Assembly: GCA_027351145.1 (NCBI GenBank)
Contig: DAIEIZ010000048.1
Span: 1 to 13,096 of the forward strand
DNA length: 13,096 nt
Origin: Candidatus Moraniibacteriota bacterium
Lineage (GTDB): Bacteria; Patescibacteriota; Minisyncoccia; Moranbacterales; UBA2206
Direction: 5' to 3'
The number at the start of each line of letters is the position of its first letter. Position 1 is the stretch's first letter. Shown here piece after piece: positions 7,861 through 12,955 of this stretch. Below the pieces are notes generated by a model that did no database searches, had not been told where the DNA came from, and saw only the letters and a program-made list of their open reading frames with translations. The position numbers and the translations under genes were made by a program.

Positions 7861-8184
7861 ATGTTAAATCTGAAAAATATAAAAAAAGATATCATATCCG
7901 GAAGCTTTCTTAGGAGAATGGGAGTGTTTCTTGGTGGTAATGTTAAATTGTTCATTTTTGCTGCTTTTTTTTTACTATCCGGCTATTGCATTTATCTTTG
8001 GTACGCTTATGTCTATAATTATCAATGGAGTGAAAGTAAGAAAATGGAATACTTAGCAACGAAGGATAAGGAAGTAACATTTAATCGTAAAAGGTTTCAA
8101 GATATTGTCGATCAGGAACAAAAAAAGACGCAAGAATATGAGAAGGAGATAGATATGAAAAAAGACATTTTTGGCATTAAATAG
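7861..8184 (+). CDS. Small single-span membrane protein of the pilus operon, function unknown
   Basis: I do not recognise a named family. The 107-residue protein has a basic N-terminal region (1-29), one strongly hydrophobic segment (about 29-50) rich in aromatics, and a charged Lys/Glu-rich C-terminal tail (about 57-101) likely to form a coiled coil. This bitopic layout is like PilN and PilO, and the gene starts directly after the pilO stop, so it is very probably translated with them and may join or replace a subunit of the alignment complex, at the place where pilP would be in diderms. It is the last gene before the terminator. Homology to PilP is not visible: no lipobox and no beta domain. 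Confidence 0.7.
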   Translation: MLNLKNIKKDIISGSFLRRMGVFLGGNVKLFIFAAFFLLSGYCIYLWYAYVYNYQWSESKKMEYLATKDKEVTFNRKRFQDIVDQEQKKTQEYEKEIDMKKDIFGIK

Positions 8185-8198
8185 ATTCTATCGCCAAT

Positions 8199-8233
8199 AA
8201 AAAAACACAGTCATGGGTGGTTGTGTTTTTTTT
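8199..8233. terminator. Bidirectional intrinsic terminator between pilus operon and tRNA array
   Basis: AAAAACACA (8201-8209) pairs with TGTGTTTTT (8222-8230) around a 12-base loop. A T run follows on the + strand (to 8233), and the leading A run gives a T run on the - strand. It ends the pilus operon on one side and the tRNA operon on the other. The stem is weak (AT-rich), so efficiency is uncertain. Confidence 0.7.
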
Positions 8234-8238
8234 GTTTG

Positions 8239-8312
8239 TGCGCCCTGAGGGACTCGAACCCCCGACCCTCTGGTCCGAAGCCAGATGCTCTAATCCACTG
8301 AGCTAAGGGCGC
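8239..8312 (-). tRNA. tRNA-Arg (anticodon TCG)
   Basis: A full cloverleaf folds on the minus strand: acceptor GCGCCCT/AGGGCGC with discriminator A, D arm with AGCTCAGTGG, anticodon stem TCTGG/CCAGA with loop CTTCGGA (anticodon TCG, reading CGN codons), and T arm GGGGG-TTCGAGT-CCCTC. The 3' CCA is not encoded and must be added enzymatically. It is the last tRNA of the array. Confidence 0.95.
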
Positions 8313-8335
8313 ATGCCTCTTAAAATTTCCAAGGG

Positions 8336-8407
8336 GGTGGCTAAAGGGAATCGGACCCTTGTAGCTGGTACCACAAACCAGTGTTCTACCATTGAACTAT
8401 AGCCACC
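8336..8407 (-). tRNA. tRNA-His (anticodon GTG)
   Basis: The cloverleaf folds on the minus strand with the extra G-1 of tRNA-His opposite discriminator C73 (acceptor GGTGGCTA/TAGCCACC). Anticodon stem is CTGGT/ACCAG and loop TTGTGGT gives GTG. The T loop reads TCCGATT, so position 55 is C where nearly all elongator tRNAs have U (pseudouridine). No CCA is encoded. Confidence 0.95.
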
Positions 8408-8496
8408 ACTCTGAAAACTTTAAGTATTTTTTATTATTTATTTAAGAATTAAAAAATTTTAAACTGTCTGCCTGCCGTTAGGGGGAGGTATTTCTG

Positions 8497-8569
8497 TGCC
8501 CTCACCAAGATTCGAACTTGGGACCATCTCCTTAAGAGGGAGCTGCTCTACCAACTGAGCTATAAGGGC
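8497..8569 (-). tRNA. tRNA-Lys (anticodon CTT)
   Basis: The cloverleaf folds on the minus strand: acceptor GCCCTTA/TGAGGGC with one G-U pair, discriminator A, D arm TAGCTCAGTTGG, anticodon loop CTCTTAA giving CTT, T arm CCAAG-TTCGAAT-CTTGG. The top anticodon-stem pair (27-43) is a G-A mismatch. CCA is not encoded. The 89-base spacer to tRNA-His is AT-rich and shows no clear feature apart from a GC-rich patch at about 8464-8488. Confidence 0.95.
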
Positions 8570-8584
8570 AAATTCACGAGAGAG

Positions 8585-8657
8585 TGCGCCGGGCAGGAAT
8601 CGAACCTGCGACCAATAGCTTAGAAGGCTACTGCTCTATCCACTGAGCTACCGGCGC
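8585..8657 (-). tRNA. tRNA-Arg (anticodon TCT)
   Basis: The cloverleaf folds on the minus strand: acceptor GCGCCGG/CCGGCGC, discriminator A, D arm TAGCTCAGTGG, anticodon loop CTTCTAA giving TCT (reads AGA/AGG), T arm GCAGG-TTCGATT-CCTGC. CCA is not encoded. It is the first gene of the four-tRNA array, about 23 bases after the expected transcription start. Confidence 0.95.
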
Positions 8658-8686
8658 AGAATAATTCATTTCAAAATAACTTGTTT

Positions 8687-8715
8687 ATACTAGCAAAAAT
8701 AATTTGCTCTGGCAA
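8687..8715 (-). promoter_or_regulatory. Promoter of the four-tRNA array
   Basis: On the minus strand TTGCCA (8715-8710), a 17-base spacer and TAGTAT (8692-8687) are correctly spaced, and TGC just before the hexamer makes it an extended -10. The expected start is near 8680. An inverted repeat AGCAAA/TTTGCT (8692-8697 and 8703-8708) fills much of the spacer. The same TTGCCA -35 recurs before hsp20 and tRNA-Glu. Confidence 0.65.
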
Positions 8716-8726
8716 GTAGCAGTCTT

Positions 8727-10031
8727 TTATGGCGTATGCGCCGCTTTATATGCCTTCCATTCGTGATCAGACCAATTTTTCGGTTTAGTTGTGAGTGTGT
8801 CGGAAGTTTGTCCGGGATGAGGGAATTTGGAGGGGGATTCATAGTTGCTATTAAATACATCTGCACGAACCAGATTGTTGTCTTTATCAAAAACTTGTTG
8901 GGTAAAAGTGGCCTTCATTGATCCATCAGGATTTTTTTCTGTTATAGTCGGTCCAATAACATTTGTTCTTCGGCCGTCCGATGTGCCATAGAAATCAAAG
9001 GTTAGCACTGTTCCTGCTATTTTAACTTGAATGAGAATGTAGCCAGGAGTATTGTTGATAAATTTTAAATCCGGCCTTGGCACATATACCGTGGCGTCCA
9101 TTCCTTGCGGGTTGTAATAGCTGACCGGATAGGCATGATTAGTTCGGGCTGTTATTTTCAGACCGGAATAGATAGCCGCGCGAAAAGCAGTGGTGGAAAC
9201 TTGGCAAATGCCACCGCCAAAATCAGGCTCAGTCTTATCTCCCTTAATCACAAGCTCCGGGAAATATCCATGTTCTCCGTCAACTTCGCCCAGGGTTTTT
9301 ACAAAAGAGAATTCCTCGCCAGGTTTAATGAGGATTCCATCGAATTGTTTGACGGCAACATTAATATTAAGGATTCGATTTTTCGGTGAACCTCTGAAAT
9401 TGGATTGACCTTCTCCGATTAGCGTGTTAACTCCCATTGTGTCAATAGAGTCGGTAGTGACTATTGGATCAATTTCGGCGTAAGGCAAGTCTAGTTTTGC
9501 ATCCATGGTTTTATTCTTGAAAGCGGAGATTACCACGTCCAGACTTTTTGCCTCATCAAGCTTGAGGCCTTTTTCACTTAAAGAAAAAAGTGATACTTTT
9601 CCATCTACGACTTTAAATCTGGAATCGGAAGCATCTTTGTTTACTTTTTTCGCAATATTGGCGATGGAATTTTTAACCAAGTCAGTGTCTAGTGTTATGG
9701 AAATTGTTTTTTTAAATCTGTCTTCTTTGCGGTAACTGAAGGACAGCTTGCAAAGCGAAGATTTTTCGTAGGCGCAGAAATTGCCATTTTCGATTTCTGA
9801 TTTGTAATTTTCAGCATAGCTAATTGAGGATTTTTCCTTAATCCAGTCGGTGACTTCTATTGCCGGAATCGTGATATTTTGATCTTTCACTCCTAAATTA
9901 AAATCAACACCCAGATTGGCACTTAATTCTTGCGGAGTGAAAAAACCTAAATCAACCATTTCCGCAGAGCAGTTTGGTGATAGTAAGAATAGGAAAAATA
10001 AAAAAACAGCGAAATGATAGATAACTTTCAT
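8727..10031 (-). CDS. Exported VanW/YoaR-family protein
   Basis: This 434-residue protein starts with a signal peptide (MKVIYHFAVFLFFLFLLSPNC, then SA/E), so it is exported. A region of about residues 60-190 resembles the peptidoglycan-binding-like domain that precedes VanW in YoaR-type proteins. The VanW domain spans about 205-340, with EEFSFVKTLGEVDGEHGY (239-256), GGGICQVSTTAFRAAIYSGL (272-291), RTNHAYPVSYYNPQGMDATV (296-315) and DLKFINNTPGYI. These conserved Cys/His/Asp residues are the family's hallmark; its biochemical activity is not established, though a cell-wall role is assumed. I chose ATG at 10031: a TTG 12 codons upstream coincides with the -35 of the promoter and would put residues in front of the signal peptide. 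No Shine-Dalgarno motif is present. Confidence 0.88.
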   Translation of the reverse strand: MKVIYHFAVFLFFLFLLSPNCSAEMVDLGFFTPQELSANLGVDFNLGVKDQNITIPAIEVTDWIKEKSSISYAENYKSEIENGNFCAYEKSSLCKLSFSYRKEDRFKKTISITLDTDLVKNSIANIAKKVNKDASDSRFKVVDGKVSLFSLSEKGLKLDEAKSLDVVISAFKNKTMDAKLDLPYAEIDPIVTTDSIDTMGVNTLIGEGQSNFRGSPKNRILNINVAVKQFDGILIKPGEEFSFVKTLGEVDGEHGYFPELVIKGDKTEPDFGGGICQVSTTAFRAAIYSGLKITARTNHAYPVSYYNPQGMDATVYVPRPDLKFINNTPGYILIQVKIAGTVLTFDFYGTSDGRRTNVIGPTITEKNPDGSMKATFTQQVFDKDNNLVRADVFNSNYESPSKFPHPGQTSDTLTTKPKNWSDHEWKAYKAAHTP

Positions 10032-10038
10032 ATTATTT

Positions 10039-10067
10039 AGAATACAGTAAATATGAGCCAAAATCAA
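10039..10067 (-). promoter_or_regulatory. Promoter of the VanW-family gene, likely leaderless
   Basis: On the minus strand TTGATT (10067-10062), a 17-base spacer and TATTCT (10044-10039) are followed by 7 bases and then the ATG at 10031. The expected transcription start falls at or next to the ATG, so the mRNA would have no leader. Confidence 0.58.
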
Positions 10068-10084
10068 GTTTGCAAAATGACTCT

Positions 10085-10117
10085 AAAAATAAAAGCCTCG
10101 CGAGAAAGGCGAGGCTT
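10085..10117 (-). terminator. Intrinsic terminator of hsp20
   Basis: A perfect 9-bp stem, AAGCCTCGC (10093-10101) with GCGAGGCTT (10109-10117), and a 7-base loop are followed on the minus strand by a T-rich tail (TTTTATTTTT, 10094-10085). It lies 26 bases after the hsp20 stop and before the vanW promoter, so it separates the two units. Confidence 0.88.
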
Positions 10118-10142
10118 GAGGGGCGCAGAAATGCAAAACAAA

Positions 10143-10691
10143 TTAGAATCCTCGAACTTGAATTTTTTTCGATTTATTGCTATCTGCTTTTGGCATTCGG
10201 ACAGTTAAAATTCCGTTTTTCATCGAGGCTTCAATTTTGTCAGCTACAACATCAATTGGTAAAATTACTGAACGAGAAAAAGAGCCCCAGTAGCATTCTT
10301 GGTAATAGTAATTTTCTTCTATGACTTGCTCGTCATTTTTTCTTTCTCCGCGAATCGTGAGCATATCATTATTTATGCTGACATCAAGATCTTCCGGCTT
10401 AACTCCTGCAATAGTGGATTTGATTACAATATCGTTGTCTGTTTGATATACGTCTATAGTTAGTTGGCCTTCATTGTTTTCTAGATCATTTGATTGATTT
10501 TCTTCTCTCATCTCCCTGGAAAAACGATTAGGTGTTGAATGGGTAGCGATTTCTCTTTCCATTTCAATTTCTTCATCTTCCCCATACATGCTTACGCTTG
10601 GCGAGATGGTACGCTCAGAGATATATGCATCTTCTTCGATTGTTCTTGCTCCAGTTAATCTTTCCAGAAAGGATTTTTTTATTTTGGTCAT
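10143..10691 (-). CDS. Small heat-shock protein Hsp20 (alpha-crystallin family)
   Basis: This 182-residue ATP-independent chaperone holds unfolded proteins. A long, charged, poorly conserved N-terminal arm (about 1-74, acidic and Ser/Arg-rich) precedes the alpha-crystallin domain (about 75-170): QLTIDVYQTDNDIVIKSTIA, GVKPEDLDVSINNDMLTIRG, the ECYWGSFSRSVILP stretch (132-145), and the hallmark A-x-x-x-N-G-I-L at 155-162. The tail KKIQVRGF keeps an I-x-V motif (177-179) that normally docks between dimers in the oligomer. ATG at 10691 is preferred over an upstream TTG at 10700, which adds only three residues. The gene has its own promoter with a leader of about 30 bases and its own strong terminator, so it is monocistronic. 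Confidence 0.93.
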   Translation of the reverse strand: MTKIKKSFLERLTGARTIEEDAYISERTISPSVSMYGEDEEIEMEREIATHSTPNRFSREMREENQSNDLENNEGQLTIDVYQTDNDIVIKSTIAGVKPEDLDVSINNDMLTIRGERKNDEQVIEENYYYQECYWGSFSRSVILPIDVVADKIEASMKNGILTVRMPKADSNKSKKIQVRGF

Positions 10692-10727
10692 AAATTTCAA
10701 AAAATTAATTTACTTATCTATGTTTAA

Positions 10728-10755
10728 ATTATAGCGGACTATCAGTATTTGGCAA
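10728..10755 (-). promoter_or_regulatory. hsp20 promoter
   Basis: On the minus strand TTGCCA (10755-10750), a 16-base spacer and consensus TATAAT (10733-10728) precede hsp20 by 36 bases. This looks like a housekeeping sigma-70 type promoter. No CIRCE element is visible. A short imperfect palindrome with CTAT/ATAG ends overlaps the -10 and start region and could be an operator, but the arms are only 4 bp. Confidence 0.68.
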
Positions 10756-10772
10756 GTTATTTTTTTATGCGC

Positions 10773-11213
10773 CTAGTTCATGCGCAGAATAAGAAGATTA
10801 TAGGAAAAATGGATTAAAATATTTAGAACAAGAATTAGGATGCTTAGGGCTATTGGTTTTGAAATATTTTTGCGCAAAAATAGTCCTAGGAGTGCGGCAG
10901 TGAAAAGATGCACAAGGAAAACTCCAATGACAGGAAGCAGAACGCTTTTATCATAGGACAATTGCTTGAGTATTATATCTATGCATGCGAAGCCTAAGCC
11001 AATGAGGATCGATCCAGAAAGAATTCTTTCTTTTGTTTTTAGTTTGGTAAAATGGTTATAAATGAAGGCATATTTGATTATTTCTTCGGAACTGGCAGCA
11101 AAAAAAAGAAAAAACAGCGAGTTTTCCGTTAAAATTAAACCAAAAATCGGCGGACTTAATTCCACAATCAGAGCGCCAATAGCAGCAATGATTCCTTCAA
11201 AGAATGGCAACAT
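10773..11213 (-). CDS. Small PrsW-like predicted intramembrane protease homologue
   Basis: This 146-residue protein is almost wholly hydrophobic, with about five predicted membrane segments (about 5-20, 24-41, 65-82, 93-113, 120-140). It shows the motif series of the PrsW/CPBP type of membrane metalloprotease: SSEEIIK (41-47, EExxK), GLGFACIDI (72-80), VHLFTAALLG (101-110) and HFSYNLL (135-141). In PrsW the second motif normally carries Glu where this has Asp79. It is shorter than typical PrsW (around 200 residues or more), so it may be a minimal member or an inactive one. It lies between tsaD and hsp20 on the same strand. The ATG has no Shine-Dalgarno motif and I see no convincing promoter in the 124-base gap after tsaD, so read-through from tsaD is possible. 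Confidence 0.62.
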   Translation of the reverse strand: MLPFFEGIIAAIGALIVELSPPIFGLILTENSLFFLFFAASSEEIIKYAFIYNHFTKLKTKERILSGSILIGLGFACIDIILKQLSYDKSVLLPVIGVFLVHLFTAALLGLFLRKNISKPIALSILILVLNILIHFSYNLLILRMN

Positions 11214-11337
11214 TTTTTTGGGTTAATTTAACGATTCATAATTAGGTCTTTGCGAATTTATAGAAGAAACAAAATGATTAAAGTTAAGCAACGAATAAAT
11301 TATTTGTGGATTTATAATAAATTTATGATTTGCAGGA

Positions 11338-12390
11338 TTATATCTTCAAGCTCGCACTAGTTTCCATGTTCTTCCAGTTTTTTTCCAAACTTTTTTTATC
11401 CTTTAAATTTTTCCAGCGATAATATCCAGCCGTAGCAATCATGGCGGCGTTATCCATGCTATAGGTTAATTCGGGCACAAGACAGGTGGTATTTTCCAGA
11501 TTCTCTTTGACGCTTGATTTTAATTTTTCTCGTAGATATTTATTAGCGCTGACGCCGCCAGCTAAAAGAATTGTTCCGGGGGAATATTTTTTAGCGGCGC
11601 GGATGGTCTTGGCAATAAGCACATCACTGACCGCCATTTGAAATTCCTGGCACATTTCCGAAATGTATTTTCGATCTTTTAAATTTTTTGGATTTTTCTT
11701 GGTGGCGTAGAGCACGGCGGTTTTGATGCCAGAAAAAGAGAAATTTAAATTAGCGGATTTGAGCATTGGTCGAGGGAGTGTGATTTGGAATTTTTTCTCC
11801 CCGGTGTAGCTATCAGCTAATTTCGCCACCGCCGGACCACCAGGGTAGCCAAGGTTCAAGATGCGCGCGACTTTGTCAAAAGCTTCGCCAACCGCGTCGT
11901 CCACAGTCTCGCCGATAATTTCATAGTGTAGATGTTTTCTCATTAAAACTAATTGCGTGTGACCGCCAGAAACAACAAGGGCTAGGATGGGAAATTTTAG
12001 CCTATTGATTTTATTAGAAATAAAATTGGCGCAGATGTGTCCTTCGATATGATGAATCCCCAGGAGGGGTACGCGCCAAAGATAGGAGAGCGTCTTGGCG
12101 GTGGTTGTGCCGATGAGCAGTGCCGGAATAAGTCCGGGGCCGTTTGTGACAGCGATAAGATCCAGATCGACTGGTTTCTTTTTTGCTTTCTCTATGGCTT
12201 CATTGATGACCGGCAAGATGTTTTTCAGGTGCTCTCTTGCCGCTAAATTCGGTACAACTCCACCCCATTTTGCATGGAGGGCTATTTGAGAGGAGACGAT
12301 ATTGGAAAGTATGGTAATTTTGTCATTTTCCACTGAAACAACAGAAGCTGCCGTTTCGTCGCAAGATGTTTCAAGACCTAGAATGATCAT
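11338..12390 (-). CDS. tsaD: tRNA N6-adenosine threonylcarbamoyltransferase TsaD
   Basis: This 350-residue Kae1/TsaD protein transfers threonylcarbamoyl from TC-AMP to A37 of ANN-reading tRNAs, together with TsaB and TsaE in bacteria. It is full length. Visible are MIILGLETSCDETAASVV (1-18), the metal-binding HIEGH box (H114, H118), SGGHT (141-145), GEAFDKVARIL (168-178), NFSFSGIKTAV (216-226), LAGGVSAN (276-283) and the third metal ligand in SMDNAAM (D313). I chose ATG at 12390 because the protein there begins directly with the conserved IILGLETSCDET; an in-frame TTG 18 codons upstream overlaps the -35 box of the promoter. No partner tsaB or tsaE is in the window. Confidence 0.97.
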   Translation of the reverse strand: MIILGLETSCDETAASVVSVENDKITILSNIVSSQIALHAKWGGVVPNLAAREHLKNILPVINEAIEKAKKKPVDLDLIAVTNGPGLIPALLIGTTTAKTLSYLWRVPLLGIHHIEGHICANFISNKINRLKFPILALVVSGGHTQLVLMRKHLHYEIIGETVDDAVGEAFDKVARILNLGYPGGPAVAKLADSYTGEKKFQITLPRPMLKSANLNFSFSGIKTAVLYATKKNPKNLKDRKYISEMCQEFQMAVSDVLIAKTIRAAKKYSPGTILLAGGVSANKYLREKLKSSVKENLENTTCLVPELTYSMDNAAMIATAGYYRWKNLKDKKSLEKNWKNMETSASLKI

Positions 12391-12415
12391 AAAATTTTTA
12401 GTGCTTAGTTCTTTG

Positions 12416-12444
12416 ATTTTAACGTAGATGAAGGATAATTGCAA
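12416..12444 (-). promoter_or_regulatory. tsaD promoter
   Basis: On the minus strand TTGCAA (12444-12439), a 17-base spacer and TAAAAT (12421-12416) precede the tsaD ATG by 25 bases, giving a leader of about 19 bases without a Shine-Dalgarno motif. Confidence 0.58.
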
Positions 12445-12524
12445 TTTTTTGTGGCTTATTTCGCGACTGAGGGGTTAATTCCGTAAGAGAATTTATGCGG
12501 GGGCTGGATTTATTTTAAAAGTCG

Positions 12525-12533
12525 TGCTATCAT
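12525..12533 (+). promoter_or_regulatory. Possible extended -10 promoter facing right
   Basis: TGCTATCAT matches an extended -10; TGGATT at 12505-12510 (17-base spacer) is a poor -35. The expected start near 12540 is 3 bases before a GTG that opens a 30-codon frame. No conserved gene is seen, so this may be noise or drive a small RNA. Confidence 0.33.
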
Positions 12534-12642
12534 CTTTTTTAGGTGAATAAGGGGAAAAAAGCAACTTCGCTTTGTTTTGTTTTTGGTTCGCCTATGGCGC
12601 TATATAGAGCATTGAGAGCAGGCTTGTTGTTTTGAATAATCG

Positions 12643-12671
12643 TTGCCATATTAAGTGAAAGAGGATATTAA
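12643..12671 (+). promoter_or_regulatory. tRNA-Glu promoter
   Basis: TTGCCA (12643-12648), a 17-base spacer and TATTAA (12666-12671) place transcription start about 17 bases before the tRNA. The -35 equals that of the tRNA array and hsp20; the -10 is imperfect. Confidence 0.5.
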
Positions 12672-12694
12672 ATTTTAGTTCAGTGCCATTTTTT

Positions 12695-12766
12695 GGCCTC
12701 ATCGTCTATCGGTTAGGACATCAGGTTTTCATCCTGAAAAGAGGGGTCCGACTCCCCTTGAGGCTA
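12695..12766 (+). tRNA. tRNA-Glu (anticodon TTC)
   Basis: The cloverleaf folds on the plus strand: acceptor GGCCTCA/TGAGGCT with a G1-U72 wobble, D arm GTC/GAC, anticodon stem TCAGG/CCTGA with loop TTTTCAT (TTC), variable loop AAAG, T arm AGGGG-TCCGACT-CCCCT, discriminator A. Position 55 in the T loop is C instead of U, as in the tRNA-His of this window. CCA is not encoded. Confidence 0.95.
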
Positions 12767-12808
12767 CGTGTTGTTTTGAATGCAATAATAATCAGAGAGT
12801 TTTTCGGT

Positions 12809-12824
12809 CTATAATTCTTTATAG
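12809..12824. repeat. Perfect inverted repeat overlapping a TATAAT hexamer
   Basis: CTATAATTCTTTATAG has 6-bp arms (CTATAA/TTATAG) and a 4-base loop. It contains a consensus TATAAT (12810-12815) but no matching -35. It could be a promoter with an operator for the dedA side, or a weak hairpin after tRNA-Glu. Confidence 0.35.
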
Positions 12825-12841
12825 GGTCGGACGGATATTTT

Positions 12842-12869
12842 AAAAAAGCAAACCGGTTTGTTTTTTTTT
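12842..12869 (+). terminator. Intrinsic terminator after tRNA-Glu
   Basis: AAAAAAGCAAA and TTTGTTTTTTT pair around a CCGG loop (one G-U pair), followed by further T residues to 12869 (nine T in a row). It lies 75 bases after tRNA-Glu and before the dedA leader. Symmetry means it could also act on the minus strand. Confidence 0.6.
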
Positions 12870-12878
12870 GGAAACTCC

Positions 12879-12951
12879 GGCTCTGAGGGGGGGTAAGGTA
12901 TGTGCCGTAGGCACGTCGAAGGATGGATAAAAGGCAACTCCTCTCGAGGCT
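12879..12951 (+). other. Structured segment in the dedA leader, with tRNA-Glu-like 3' end
   Basis: GGCTCTGAGGGGGG (12879-12892) can pair with the reverse of CTCCTCTCGAGGCT (12938-12951) over 14 positions with one mismatch and several G-U pairs. Inside is a perfect hairpin GTGCC-GTA-GGCAC (12902-12914). The last 16 bases (12937-12952) match the 3' end of tRNA-Glu at 14 of 16 positions, and the segment is tRNA-sized, but it lacks a T loop and D arm. It may be a decayed tRNA-Glu copy or a structured leader ending 4 bases before the dedA ATG. Confidence 0.3.
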
Positions 12952-12955
12952 ATAT

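Larger units (their letters stand above)
12391..12694. other. Divergent intergenic region between tsaD and tRNA-Glu
   Basis: This 304-base gap holds no recognised gene. It contains the tsaD promoter facing left, a possible extended -10 facing right (12525-12533) with a 30-codon open frame (12543-12635) behind it, and the tRNA-Glu promoter. A short GC palindrome (GCC-TAT-GGC, 12590-12598) lies in the middle. Confidence 0.6.

Noticed and set aside
9105..9389. Open frames on the plus strand opposite the VanW gene as real genes
   Set aside because: The minus-strand frame has clear family motifs and a signal peptide; these are antisense shadows without recognisable features.
11214..11337. Promoter or terminator between tsaD and the PrsW-like gene
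   Set aside because: Only AT-rich short palindromes (such as ATTTAT-A-ATAAAT) and unspaced hexamers are visible; nothing has a GC stem with a T run or a paired -35/-10.
12391..12444. Upstream TTG start adding 18 residues to TsaD
   Set aside because: TsaD proteins begin just before the IxLGLETSCDET motif, and the TTG lies in a well-spaced -35 box.
12879..12952. A functional second tRNA after tRNA-Glu
   Set aside because: The ends pair and the length fits, but no TTCGA T loop, D arm or anticodon stem can be formed; kept only as a tRNA-like remnant or leader.
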